DNA of 64,000 nt, taken from NCBI GenBank assembly GCA_030765065.1, contig CM060975.1, positions 259,231,816 through 259,295,815 of the forward strand, given 5' to 3'. The notes under the pieces were generated by a model. That model had not been told where the DNA came from and did no database searches. It saw only the letters and a list, made by a program, of their open reading frames with translations. This stretch comes from Deroplatys truncata. Taxonomy: Eukaryota; Arthropoda; Insecta; Mantodea; Mantidae. Position numbers and translations under genes: made by a program. Shown one piece after another: positions 23,427 through 35,189 of the stretch (positions are counted from its first letter, which is position 1; every line of letters starts with the position of its first letter).

Positions 23427-25280
23427 TTTTTTTAAAACTAATCCTTGTTTGATTTTCTAAAAAAATTCACTATCGCCCTCGTATATAGGTATATAGAGAG
23501 GCACCTAAAGGTTCCACCGAAATCTCGGGCATGGGGCAGGAGAGGGGCTCATTAAAGTAGATGATATAGGCTGTTTGAAAATGTAAGCAAAAAATGATTT
23601 TCGGTGCAAACTTCTGATCTTCTAAATAGAAATCCCGTATTAGTTTTGACAACGGAAGAGGTAAACCTCTATTTATTTTCCTTTTTTGTGAGCTGCGAAA
23701 ATAACGTAAAGAATGCATTTGTAGCATTTTAATACATTAATCACAGAGATTAACTGTGAAGTTCGCACTTGAGACAGCGTTGCAGTTAAACCTTAGAATG
23801 TGCAACTGATGTGCGTTTCATTGTATCTCATGCGTCAAATTCACGTTACAATTTCTCGGGATACAATTGATCTATTGCGCTGCATCAAACGCCATTGTTA
23901 TTGTTATTTGCCATGTTATATTTTGCGACTAAAATATACGGTTTCCATTTAAAAAGCACAAATTTTTGTTGAAACTCACATTTGCCGACATTTTTGAATG
24001 ACCTACCTTTATCTACTTTAATGAGCCGATTCCTTCGTGCCTCAGAAAGGGGTTTGTGAATTCTTATCATCGTTTCAGAGATATTTGCAGCGGTAGTTTT
24101 AGGCGACTCAGCTTCTGTGTGTGTATTTAATGATAATGATTTAATGACATAACATTACAGCGATAAAAGTGCATGTTTTCACGTTAAATAATAGGTGGTA
24201 CGTGTGATATGTAGTCAGTTGTTTTCACTTTATTGTACCTCTTCCCTGACTTAGGGAACACGCTTATCACATCACATACCGCATCCCCGTCACGAGTTAA
24301 ATACACTTTGAACCTCACTTATTTGAACGCGGCTGACCAGTACCTGCTGCCAGATATTAGTTTTTGTTTATACTCTTTTTAAATCCACTGAGAGTAGAAT
24401 GATACATTACTAACGTAACATGTTTAGATTTATACCTTCCATCATTAATGAAAAAGAATTGCAGCCACACCCTGGAATTACACCAGTGAAATGTTTTCCC
24501 GCAATGTTTAAATGCGCTGTGTAAAACAAGGATTAATTTTCAGTTTTGATTTACTTGGCGTTCTGAGAAAAGTCGCTTGTTAAACAACACTACAATGCTG
24601 TTTTATTCCATTCATATGTCGCCATTAACATTTGTCACGCAATCAGCTTTACCTTTGACGATTTTGGTTTCTTCCGGTTCAGCTTTATTGCCGCTTTGTT
24701 GGTTCACTTGAGTCAGTACATTCCAGATAGAAGGCCTAAGTTGTTCAGTCGCCATCTATCTGCGACGTTCAAGTCGCTGTGCTATCTGTTTTGTTGCTGT
24801 GGAGTTTTGGCGAATGTGGATTTAAGGATCGTTGAATTGCTGGCTGTTCTTTGAGTGTGCTGCTGCTGGATAGATCCTCCCTTACTCTCATGGTACCATA
24901 TTTCTATTTCTACTTGGATCGTGGTATTAAATACAATCCGGTATTTACCTGCCAAGTGGGGAAAACTGCGAATTCTCCCGCAAAAAAATAGCAAGGCTGG
25001 TACTCGGGATTTAAGCCCCTCGCGAATGCGATCCAGGGACGCCACTACCTGAGTCATATCGCTCGGTTTTGACGGTCATCTTGTAAACATTTGGTTTTAA
25101 TCATGTGCCTTTGTCAGTTTTGATTGTAAAGTTTGAATATTCGTATATTAGTACCCAAAGAAGATGAAGGAGAAATTCCTATGAAATAAAAATCAGAGTA
25201 GTATACTACAGGCTAGACCGTAGAGGCAGTCAACACTTGTTTCTGCCAGTACAAAAGATACTCACTTGTAAAGGAAATAT
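23427..25280. other. Unannotated stretch with a repeat-like block
   Basis: No gene recognised. The block 23459-24110 has RepA-like phrasing (CCGAAATCTCGGGCATGGGG, GCCTCAGAAAGGGGTTTGTG, GTTTCAGAGATATTTGC) but cannot be aligned to RepA by eye. A tRNA-like SINE candidate lies at 24855-25057. Confidence 0.35.
24975..25057 (-). repeat. Possible tRNA-like SINE head
   Basis: On the minus strand, TGACTCAGGTAGTGGCGTCC resembles an A-box region and GAGGGGCTTAAATCCCG a degenerate B box. The flanking 24855-24970 segment could be the SINE body. No second copy was found in the window. Confidence 0.35.
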
Positions 25281-25949
25281 TGTGTTACATCCACATGACT
25301 TTCTCGACTCCCACTATAAACTATTCCCACAAAAGCTTATTCTTCTAGGTATCTACTTGTTAATACAGATAGAACTATAACACATTTACCCGTTCATTGT
25401 AAATATAAGAAGATTACAGTAAGTTAACGCGATAGAAGACGGTCGCGACGCGATGTCTTTGAAATCCAGTTCTCTTTCCATGATGAGAGAGAGAGAGAGA
25501 GACACACACACACACACACAGAAAATGACAGACACACGTAAAACAAATGAATAATGGTTTGCCATTGGGAACGGTATAAAGCATTTGAAAATTCAACCCA
25601 GTAAGAAAGAATATCTCGGAAATGGTTAACGTCACAAACATTTTAACACACTTCGGGTGCTAAGACGTACATTTTTGTTTAGTAATATTTTGTCTGGTTT
25701 ATCTATTTTATAAAGGTCGTTCAGAATGAAGAGGACTTTAGAGGCTATTCGCAGAAAATTCAAGGTATACATTTTATCAAATCATGCAATTATTTTGGAT
25801 TTAATGCTATTGTAATCAATATCGTTAGCCATTTTTTTTTAAAAATTAAAAATAAATCAAAACTATTTCACGCAAAGGATTTTTTGGGGTGGGGAAATTT
25901 CCTTCAAAATCTTGTTGTCGCATCCTTGGAACACGCTGAGCCCTATCTC

Positions 25950-26039
<90 letters not shown>

Positions 26040-26108
26040 GCGCGCACACACACGGAACTTTTTCTAAGCATTATTTTTAATTCAGGGAGTCTCGAAACAT
26101 GTATTTAG
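25281..26108 (+). repeat. RepA copy, diverged subfamily
   Basis: Starts TGTGTTACATCCACATGACTTTC and ends near AGTCTCGAAACATGTATTTAGG, with the final ~60 bp missing. It has a (GA)n(CA)n tract at 25487-25520, and a (TCTG)n(TC)n(CA)n compound microsatellite at 25948-26034 in the usual RepA slot. Confidence 0.8.
25948..26034. repeat. Compound microsatellite (TCTG)n(TC)n(CA)n
   Basis: Adjacent tetra- and dinucleotide tracts, occupying the microsatellite slot of the surrounding RepA copy. Confidence 0.9.
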
Positions 26109-26144
26109 GATTAATTAATTAATCTTCGCGTGACGAAGATAATC

Positions 26145-26575
26145 AGAAGTGAGCAGCTGGTTACGAGCACAGGACCCGACTTCTGGTTCACTTCTGATTT
26201 ATCTTCATCACGGTGTTAAAGTGCTTACCTCCATTATGACCTTTGAGTCAGGGGAACATGTGAAAATAACTTGGGAAAAGATCTGGTGAATATGGAGGAT
26301 GCGAGAAAACTTCCCAGTTGAATTTTCTGAGCTCCGCCTGGGTCAAGATTCAACTTGGAAGTTTTCTCGTATCCTCCGTATTCACCGGAGCTTGCCCCAA
26401 GTGATTTTGACATGTTCCTCCGACTCAAAGGTAAACACTTTTAACACCGATGATGAAGTCAAATCAATGAACAGCTGGTTGCGAGCACAGGAACCGACCT
26501 GGTACAGCACTGACTTGAAAAAACTTGTCACGTCCCCAAAAATGCTTGGAAAAACATGTTGACTATGTAGAAATC
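26145..26575. mobile_element. Two mariner 3' fragments, head to head
   Basis: The arms 26190-26322 and 26345-26460 are inverted copies. For example, GACCTTTGAGTCAGGGGAAC (26239-) pairs with GTTCCTCCGACTCAAAGG. Both encode the mariner signature around the third catalytic Asp. The right arm on the plus strand reads YPPYSPELAPSDFDMF, then after a frameshift NTDDEVK and AQEPTWYSTDLKKLV. The left arm on the minus strand reads HPPYSPDLFPSYFHMF, with Tyr in place of the catalytic Asp. AGCTGGTT(A/G)CGAGCACAGG also occurs in direct orientation near both edges. Confidence 0.8.
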
Positions 26576-27540
26576 TAACAGAAGGATTGAACAATATAAA
26601 TAAAATTAATTTAACATGATCAAATGTGTGTAATGCTTTCTATAAAATAGGAAACTTACTTATTGGACGAAGAAGTAGAGAGAGTAATTAAACATTGATA
26701 TTTCGCTTAGCGAAGTAAGAACTTGTGAGATAGCAAAATGCATAAAAAATTACGGATGTAATGTGGACTTTTCATTTCCGCTTAGAAAGTGAAATGAGGT
26801 TTAACTGATACCCATGAGTATGTTTCTATTAAAACGTTTTCTTAAATTTCATATCAGCTGACTTTAAATACTAACCAGATTGTAAGGGAAACCTTATTAA
26901 GGAGGACTGCACCTTTCATCCCCCACTGACCAGTAGCTGTGCTGTCCAGTTTACTGTGTTACACTTCTGAGAAAAAAAGATGCCATTTGTAGCAGAGTTT
27001 GTCAAGTAACGTCTTCTAAACTCATTTTCAAGGCTTCCTTAATGGTACAGTATATAGTCCTTGTGGTTTGTCACAAGTATATGACTTCCTTTTGATACGG
27101 ATGCCCGTTTCCTACTGCATCTCCGATAAGTCTAGCTCTGTTCTGTTGGTTTGCGAGAGGAGAATAGTATATCGTGGTAACCTGAAAAGCGAATGTGTGT
27201 GTGTCTGTGTTTTACTATTACCATTCAAGCTTTTCTCAAGGATAAGTGAAATAACGACTGAGAACATGCGGAGCGTTGTTTCAGAAACAACTCCACGTTT
27301 ACGTAAAATTCGAGTATCGAAAGCTTCTTCAGGTGGTGTAATGCCAAAGAGGCGCACAGGTTAGTCATGTTTCCTTGGTATCCGGTTCTGCATTCCCAAA
27401 TGCTTCAGCTATTGCTTTAATTGGAAGGCGAGCATTTAAAAATAATTATGATTGATCCATGACGCAAGGGTCCTTGGATTCAGAATTACTTTCTGTTTGC
27501 TTGACACTGCTTTACTTTTCGTCCCTACAGCTTAGAAGTA
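26576..27540. other. Unannotated stretch
   Basis: No gene. The open frames at 27068-27364 (plus) and 27112-27357 (minus) are mutual shadows without a known motif. Confidence 0.4.
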
Positions 27541-29069
27541 TGATCACCACCATCATCACCGCTACCGCCGCCACCACCACCACTACCATCATCGCCACCA
27601 ACGCCTTCACGGGCCCCGGCACCGACACCATACCATCATACCACCACCAACTCCACCATCACCACCACCACATTCATCACCACCACACGATCACCACCAT
27701 CATCACCATGACTATTACCACTTCCATCACCACCATCACTAGCACCACCACCATCAGCACTACCACCACCAGCTCCACCATCACCACCACCACATTCATC
27801 ACCACCACACGATCACCACCATCATCACCATGACTATTACCACTTCCGTCACCACCATTACTAGCACCACCACCATCAGCACTACCACCACCACTACAAC
27901 TACCACCACATCCACAACCATCACCACAACCATCACCACAACCATCACAATCACCATCACCACCTACGCCGTCCACCCACACCACCACCATCACCACCTC
28001 CACACATCCACCATCATCTCAAGACATCACGGCCGCCATCAACACCAAAACCACTACCATCCCCATCACCTATACCACCGCATCCATCTCCATCAAATTC
28101 CATCACCATCAGCACCACCAGCATCACCAATCACCATTGCCATCATCACCACCATGGTCACCGCCACCACCACCAAACCCACCATCACCACTACCACCAT
28201 CATATCCACCACCTACACCACATCCACCACCATAAGCACCATCAAAATTACCATCGCCGCCGCCACCACCACCACGACCACCGCCACTATCACATCCTCC
28301 ACCACCACCTTTAACAGCAGCACCTGCACCATCACAATCTCCACATATAGACCACCATTACCACCACCATCACCATCACCCCAATCACCACCATCGCCAC
28401 CAACATCATCACCACCACCATCATTACCATCACCACCGCCACCTCACCAGCACGATCACCACCTCCACACATACACTATCATAACCACTACCATTATCAC
28501 CACATCCACCACCATCACTACTATCACATCTACCACATTACCACCACCTCCATCACCACATCTGTCACCACCACTATCACCACCTCTATCACTACCACTA
28601 TCACCACCTCCAAAACCATCATCAGCACATCCACTACCACCATCACTACATCCACTACCATCATCACTACATCCACTACCACCATCACTACATCCACTAC
28701 CATCATCACCATATCTACCACCACCATCATTACCACATCCACTACCACCATCACTACATCCACTACCATCATCAGCACATCCACTACCACCATCACTACA
28801 TCCACTACCACCATCACTACATCCACTACCATCATCACCATATCTACCACCACCATCATTACCACATCCACCACCATTACCACCGCCGCCATTACCAACA
28901 CCACCACCACCACCACCATCGCCACCATCACCATCACTACCATTACCACCGCCACCATCACATCTACCACCGTCATCACAACCACGACCACCATCATCAC
29001 CATTGCCACCACCATTACCACTGCCATCACCACCACCACCACCACCACCACCACCACCACCACCACGAC
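27541..29069. repeat. 1.5-kb CAC/CAT trinucleotide satellite
   Basis: An almost uninterrupted array of CAC, CAT, ACC and related triplets, very poor in G on the plus strand. It includes a 122-bp tandem duplication (27651-27772 against 27773-27894), a higher-order array of CATCCACTACCACCATCACTA-type units at 28626-28865, and a pure (CAC)13 run at 29028-29066. Long open frames on both strands (500 codons plus; 222 and 178 minus) follow from triplet periodicity and are not genes. Confidence 0.93.
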
Positions 29070-29327
29070 AGCTTATAATGGGATCAAATGGGATACGTGT
29101 AAGGCTCCTCAGATTGTATGGCATCAGGAAAATAATCTTACTAACGTTACAGTTTTCGGTAGTAATGTGTGAGTTATTTTATAATTTATTTAACAGCATG
29201 CTCCATTACATTGTAATACTACATGCATTAAATATATTAAATTTTAGTTATAATTATTTCATTTTGCATGTGTTCTCACTATACTATTATTCTTATAAAT
29301 TAAGTTTGTATACTATGGATAAAAGAA

Positions 29328-29328
<1 letters not shown>

Positions 29329-29390
<62 letters not shown>
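29329..29390. repeat. (AAT)n microsatellite
   Basis: About 20 tandem AAT units. No SINE-2 body is identifiable next to it. Confidence 0.92.
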
Positions 29391-29391
<1 letters not shown>

Positions 29392-29559
29392 CCTTGAATT
29401 TCTATTCCGTTGGCTTACTCATTCCCTGTGTTATTGTGTATAGTATTTGCTTATTTACATATCACTAAGTTTATTGATTTTATGAATTTAATAAAAGTGC
29501 GTAGATGTTTGCTATAAATTATTCGTTGGTCACAGGCGAGGTGCCTCCAGAGTTCCATA

Positions 29560-29561
<2 letters not shown>

Positions 29562-29593
<32 letters not shown>
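29562..29593. repeat. (GT)n microsatellite
   Basis: About 16 GT units in otherwise unannotated sequence. Confidence 0.92.
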
Positions 29594-29596
<3 letters not shown>

Positions 29597-30045
29597 TGTT
29601 TGTATGTGCGTGGTACAAATCATGTTGAACTTTCGATATACTGAGGAAACCTTAGGCCTTTATTTTGATCCACAATTTCATTTAAAGTATTCACTTCAAA
29701 AGGTTTCCAATATATCCTCATTTTGTAATAAACTATTGAGGCAAAGCGGTAGCTTTGAAAACATGGCATTATCTAAACTATAAAGTATGAATTTAAAGCC
29801 ACCATGAATGTATTGAACTAATTCGAGTTTCGTCAAATGTTTGTCAACAGACCGATGGCATTCACTCGTAAGTTTTTCTGTTGTAAAGCCAGGAAGTGAT
29901 TCAAATTTATGAAATTTTGTTTCTCTGGTCCTGCTTTTGAAACGATTTCTTATCGCGTCTTGTAATTTACTGTTTATTTTGGCATCTGCATCCTCTTTCT
30001 ACGGAAAATAATTGAACTTTTATTTTTGTTCTTGTACATCTTTGC
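29594..30045. other. Unannotated stretch
   Basis: No recognisable feature between the GT run and the SINE-like heads at 30.05 kb. Confidence 0.35.
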
Positions 30046-30048
30046 CTG

Positions 30049-30116
30049 TGTTTGGGGTGGAGCAGTGGTTAAGTTACTTAACCCCTATGCAAGCAGCTCG
30101 AGTTCGATTCTTCGTA
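30049..30116 (+). repeat. tRNA-like SINE head
   Basis: GGAGCAGTGGTTAAGTTACTT resembles a pol III A-box region, and GAGTTCGATTCTTCG resembles a B box about 30 bp later. It lies directly before SINE-2 at 30123. Confidence 0.5.
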
Positions 30117-30122
30117 GTGGAC

Positions 30123-30430
30123 TGTGCCGTGGTGCTGTAGGCTAGAGCGTGGAGCTCTGGCTCCCGGCCACGTAATGTGTCCGCGTTCGATCCCACACAT
30201 GGGGTGCGGATTTAAAGTCCCGGGTATAGGACCGATACCCAGGGAAGTGAGGAGCTGCGATAGGCAACGATCCCGGCCACGGAGAGCAACATTCTGGCTG
30301 GGAGAAATGTGATGCTGACCATATCACCTCTTCATATCGGTTGGATGATCGCCCACTTCTGCCGATGCATACGTGAGCGTGAGGCCGGCAGTCGGGTTGG
30401 CAGGTCTAGACCCTTCATGGCCTTTATTTA
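30123..30430 (+). repeat. SINE-2 copy, plus orientation
   Basis: The head includes CGTGGTGCTGTAGGCTAGAG and a B-box-like GCGTTCGATCCC. The body ends with GGTTGGATGATCGCCCACTT, GTGAGCGTGAGGCCGGCAGT and CGGGTTGGCAGG, the reverse complement of the SINE-2 phrases near 6320, 6740 and 47840. No ATT tail remains. Confidence 0.7.
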
Positions 30431-30798
30431 CATGTTTGCCTATCATAATGTTGCTCTAATTGCGTTCCTGTTATTTTGTGTGTTTGATTGATACCACAGA
30501 GTTACGAAGTTTTAATTATATGGTGAAATTTCTACTTCAGTATTATGTGCAGAATCGAAATGCCTGGTCAGAGAATTAGCATAATGGATTTCCGTTCGCT
30601 GAAAACGCATTAGTGAAGAATCGACTAATTTGGCAGTAAAGGTAATACAACAGTAATCTGTTAGATGGTTTCCAACTTCGCCGAACCTGTAATGAAAAGC
30701 TTTTACATCCCAAAAAAAAGAGGCGTCAAAAATTGTTAGTATCTCTGTAGATAGAGGAAAATTGGGCATTCTACTCAAAAAAACCATATCGGCGATCA

Positions 30799-30830
<32 letters not shown>

Positions 30831-31130
30831 AGATAGAGGGAGATAAAATGAGAATTGTGATAGCCACTGTAATTTGCATTTAACAATATCAGCACCATCC
30901 TCAACGTTTAACTTATAAATTAGTGTCCAAGAACAAAATAACGATTGCAGGAAACTTAGCAGTGTACATGAAAGCCTTTCACGTGTATTTTACATGTGCA
31001 CATCCTTCACCACATGCTTGGTAGCACCACGGTGAGGATTCGAATCTAGGTAGCCTTCGACATTGAAATCCAGTGGTGTTCAGTGCTAACCAGTAAACCC
31101 GAGAACAAGCGGCAACACCTTTTAAGGTTG
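30431..31130. other. Unannotated stretch with GT/GA tract and SINE-like piece
   Basis: A (GT)n(GA)n tract lies at 30798-30836. A minus-strand tRNA-like fragment with B-box-like AGATTCGAATCCTC sits around 31015-31090. No gene recognised. Confidence 0.4.
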
Positions 31131-31500
31131 TTATGTTTTCGTCAACTTGAAACGGTTTTGGTGAAAATAAATCGTCCTTAAGGATACATTCAGCTTTTTA
31201 AAGATTTGCATGCCCCCTCCCCCACAACAGCCCCTTGCATAAGGTTTTAAATGTTTCTCAAAAGTGGCTGCTATAATTTTGATTAAAATATACTTTTGTG
31301 ACACTGGTTGATGAATAAAATGTTCACTTTGAATTTTCAGTAAGTAGCTGACGAAATCTCCCTTCATTTCCACAGAATTTGATATAACTAGACAGCTTAA
31401 AGATACACACAAAAGCTTCCTACAGGAAGATTGCAGATCGGATATTAAAATACACAAATTCTATGCATATTTTTGTTGGTTTAAATGTTCCAATATTTAA
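31131..31500 (-). repeat. Possible ancient RepA fragment
   Basis: The order of phrases matches the RepA interior on the minus strand: TTTCTCAAAAGTGGCTGCTA, TTTTGATTAAAATATAC, ATGAATAAAATGTTCACTTT and TTAAAATACACAAATT. Identity is low, and both ends and the microsatellite slot are missing. Confidence 0.5.
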
Positions 31501-31573
31501 GTATAAAATATTCGTTCTTTTATTTCACATGGATCCGTTCAAAGGCTATAATGTAATGCAATGGATAATGCAT

Positions 31574-32548
31574 TAGTGATGGGACGATACCACTATCTCT
31601 CGATACCGATTTTTCAGCACCGATACTCGATACTCACTTTAGAAAAAAACTATAAAGGCGTTAGCTTGATCACTGAATTATGTTCTTATTAGTAGTTCTG
31701 TGTATAAACGCATGTAACCAATTTTGTATTGTATGGTAATTCTGAAATTGTTCCTGTTTGATATTCTCCAGTTGGCAAATTGTTTTGTCTTGGTAATGCC
31801 ACAAGTTATATATGCCCTATTATTACTCAAGGACAACAGCAATAATAATAATAATACTTCATTTGCTTCCCTTTTATGTAACTATATTTTATGCTGAAAA
31901 CATTCCTTTGCAGGGCTTTCTATCTGCATTATGGAAATAGTCGTACGGTATACCTGTAAGCTATGCTTGTGATCCGAGTTTGGCTTGCGCAAATAAAAAA
32001 CTAAGAGGTAGAAGGAAAGAACAGGTATTTCCATGCGCGCATTATCTCGCGTCTTAAGTTCTGATTTGTTTCTGTCGGATTTACAGATTTTGGTCACTGG
32101 AATAAGTAAACGTAATGGTTGAGAGTGACTCACTAAGCCAGGCTATTGCAGAAACGTGATTTAATACGTCAGCTAAATCAGTTTCATTTACTATTCATTA
32201 ACGCGGCATGTTACATGAGTACCTCTACCCTTCCCCCATTGTTTTTCATGTTTTCATTTAGGCACAAGTGTCTATGGAATATTGCATTGATTCATTCATT
32301 CACTCACAGGAAACGCAGTCAAGGTTTATCAAGAACTATAATCCAGTAACTTTTTGGGAACACGTGTGAGGCAATTACGTAAAATCTCGACACCTTTCCA
32401 TCCTTATCTAACTTAAAGTTAAACACAAAGCTTTCATTAATGCAAAACTTAAAATGTAAAAGTATCGAAAAAGCATCGAAGGTTTATTTCAAAGCTTTAG
32501 ACAAATTTCGATACCACCGAGTATCGAGGTATCGAGGTCCCATCCCTA
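31574..32548. mobile_element. 975-bp terminal-inverted-repeat element with CGATA clusters
   Basis: Left end TAGTGATGGGAC and right end GTCCCATCCCTA are inverted repeats (11 of 12 identical). The subterminal regions both hold clustered CGATA motifs (four within 60 bp on the left, about five within 90 bp on the right). The TAGTG/TAGGG termini fit the hAT terminal consensus. Flanks ATGCAT and ATGTAT give only a weak target-site duplication. No transposase is recognisable inside, so it is non-autonomous. Confidence 0.7.
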
Positions 32549-34480
32549 ATGTATATCAACCCGGATTTCAAGTAGTGAATATCTGACTACTTTATCCTTT
32601 TTTTATACCTACGGTAAACTGTGTAATTGAAATTATTTTGACAAACATTTATCACGATTAAGAGGAAGCTCTATACGAACATTTTTTAAAAATTGTTTTA
32701 TTTGTGCAGTGCGCTTTTAACATCCGGGTGAAATCGGGGGATCTTAGAAACAATTGACCCGTTGACTCTAGGTTTTTGCTGTTGGGGTTTTACTTATTTT
32801 TCATTAGGAAACACACTCACATTCTCTCCCACATTCATACTTCCAGCCGGGAATCGAACCCGATAACTCTGGGTTGAGAAATCAAAACACTGGCTATTCG
32901 ACTAAGAATTTCATAGATTGACTTAATTAGTTGTGATTGTTGAAATCAACAGGAAAAGTCTCCAGTTATCAAGTAAGTTGGCTGACACTCTAAATTTACA
33001 ACTGCTAAAATTACGAGTATAATAAATTTTATGAGTGCGCGATATTTTGATCACTTAACAAGCTGCTTATTATACAAGACTCAAGTTGAGGAAGAAGTTT
33101 TCTTCTTTTCGAATGTCCAATGACGAGATCAAACAATATATTTCACTTTGAGTGACTGAGACCAGAAAAGGGTGCTTTTGTTTGTTTTGTTTTGGTGACT
33201 TAACCTTCTTTCGAGTACATTTTTACTGCTCCTCCTCAATTCGAACAAACAACAATGATTCATACAGATTAACGTAATCTAAAAATGTGACTGTAAGAAA
33301 AATCATTTTATTCATACATTTTTTCCTACTGTTTGTTTCGTACCACCAGAATTTTATACTTTTTAAGTAAAAATGTTTAACTGTATTTTTAAGAATACCA
33401 TTTGGGTTGTACATGATAAATTACGTGCATCAATCTCTCACTGCAGTATGTATGTATTAATGTATATCGAGTCCATAAATAAGACAATTTGGGGAAAATG
33501 ACAAAGATTCCCTTTTAACAATGACTGGTGTAATGATGTTGATGCCTAGTGTCACACATTATATTAATTGTTTAAATATGTAATTAAAGCTAAAATTATT
33601 AAAAATATTAATTTACGTAGCATTTGTACGTTATTTTTTCCAGTTATTAGGTTCTTTTTTTTAGGATATTTAGGCGCTTTTTCAGCAATTTATAGGTCTT
33701 TAACTTCTGAGCATTATGATTTACCTTTTATACAAAAGGATATAAAATTCATTCAAATTAAGAGAACTTTACTGGCTGTTTGCAGAAAATGCAAGATTTA
33801 CGGTTTATTAGCCATGCAAATCTATATGTCCTATTTTACAAAGTTTTTAATATTATACATCAGGCTTTAATATGTTTTAAAAATTCATAATTAAAAACCA
33901 GATATCGAATTTACTCACAAATTTCCCGAAACTCCATTAAATTGGAGATGTTCTCAGTAACTGCAACGGTCGAGCGATGCTACGAGAGAGAGAATTTCCC
34001 ATGTTTCATGACGCATTTACCTTGTTTTCTTATTTTTCATTACTCTTTTGATCTGTATACGCTTCAGATACAGCGTTATTATTGTTGCATTTTTTTTACG
34101 AAGTGGATAAACAGGCTTTTGTTCCACGAGCTCTTGAATCTTTTGGACCATGTGGCGAATCGTGCTTACAAAAATTAAAAACCTCCCTCTGTGAAATCCC
34201 ATCTCTCCCTCCCTTCCCCTCCCTCATTCACATACAAGAAAAGCTTTGTGCTGCTATACTTCTTTAATATGTTCTAGACTATTAATAACCCCGTTGTTTC
34301 GAGTTTCCCTAGAACTGTCATTATATATACTTTTAAACTAATTGTTATAAAATACTGAATAAAAGAATAGTTTTCATTTTCAGATACAAAGAGCTACATT
34401 GGACTTTCTAGGTGCGTTCGCTATTGCAGAATGCCTATTAACTTCGCTTTGTTTGCCGTGTGAATATAAAGCTTCACGAA
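32549..34480. other. Unannotated AT-rich stretch
   Basis: No gene. A minus-strand tRNA-like SINE fragment with B-box-like GGGTTCGATTCCCGGC lies at about 32840-32910. The segment 33700-33860 may be an ancient RepA fragment but is too diverged to call. Confidence 0.35.
32840..32910 (-). repeat. tRNA-like SINE head fragment
   Basis: The minus strand holds a good B box, ATCGGGTTCGATTCCCGGCT, and an upstream tract with TAGTCGAATAGCCAGTG in the A-box position. It resembles the fragment at 5583-5653. Confidence 0.5.
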
Positions 34481-34499
34481 ACTACATTTTGTACCACCA

Positions 34500-34575
34500 T
34501 CACCAACACGATAGCTTAGTCGGTAGAGCACCAGCCTGCTGTGTGAAGGGTCGCGCTGTGCTCAAGAAATTTATC
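34500..34575 (+). repeat. tRNA-like sequence with A box
   Basis: GATAGCTTAGTCGGTAGAGCAC matches a tRNA D-arm/A-box consensus well and is followed by CAGCCTGCTG. The T-arm/B-box part is absent. It is probably a truncated tRNA-derived SINE. Confidence 0.45.
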
Positions 34576-34781
34576 TTTAAAACAAGGTTTCCCGGCTTGG
34601 CCAGGTTTGGTGTGTGAAGTGAGTGTTATTGCTTATTTAATAACCAATTTACTCATTATAAATATTTGAGGATTGATACTGGGCATAACGCTGAGCACGC
34701 GTGCCAAGTCATTTATACTTATATGATAATATCTACCATCAGCACAACTATATTGGCACCGCAAGGTTAGCATAAGAAAAA

Positions 34782-35164
34782 TCTGATGTGTTACACTCAC
34801 ATGACTTTCTCTACTCTTGTACAAACTATTTTTACAAACGTTTATTCTCCATCTACTTCATGTTATTCCAGATAAACATTTGCAGACTCTATCTTATTGC
34901 TAATTTTCTTGTAGATGTAAGGGGAATATATATTTACAAGGGCAATATAGAAATACAGTAGCCTTTAAGCACATACATATCTCTTAATAGCTGGTTGCTA
35001 TGTGCAGCACCATTCCCTTTGCCACAGATTAATACTCTTTGCATATCCAAGACAAAATAATGAATATAATAGTCTCAAAACATATATTTCCGGTGAAATC
35101 TCGGTATCTAATTTTTGGGTGGAATACAATACTTCCCCTACTTATTATACGTAGTAGAGAAAGT
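34782..35164 (+). repeat. RepA copy with large internal deletion
   Basis: Both termini are intact (TCTGATGTGTTACACTCACA and GTAGTAGAGAAAGTAA). The interior jumps from CATATCCAAGACAAAATAATG directly to AGTCTCAAAACATATATTTC, removing about 500 bp including the microsatellite slot. Confidence 0.88.
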
Positions 35165-35189
35165 AAAAAAAAAAAAAAAAAAAAAAAAA
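35165..35189. repeat. Poly(A) run at RepA terminus
   Basis: A run of 25 A residues directly adjoins the GAGAAAGT end of the deleted RepA copy. Confidence 0.9.

Noticed and set aside
28626..28865. CRISPR-like direct repeats
   Set aside because: The spacing comes from higher-order triplet repeats with no unique spacers, and the context is eukaryotic.
27830..29332. 500-codon Thr/His/Pro-rich open frame (and the 222- and 178-codon frames opposite)
   Set aside because: The frames are open only because the DNA is a CAC/CAT triplet array lacking stop triplets. Composition follows the repeat, and all overlapping frames on both strands are open.
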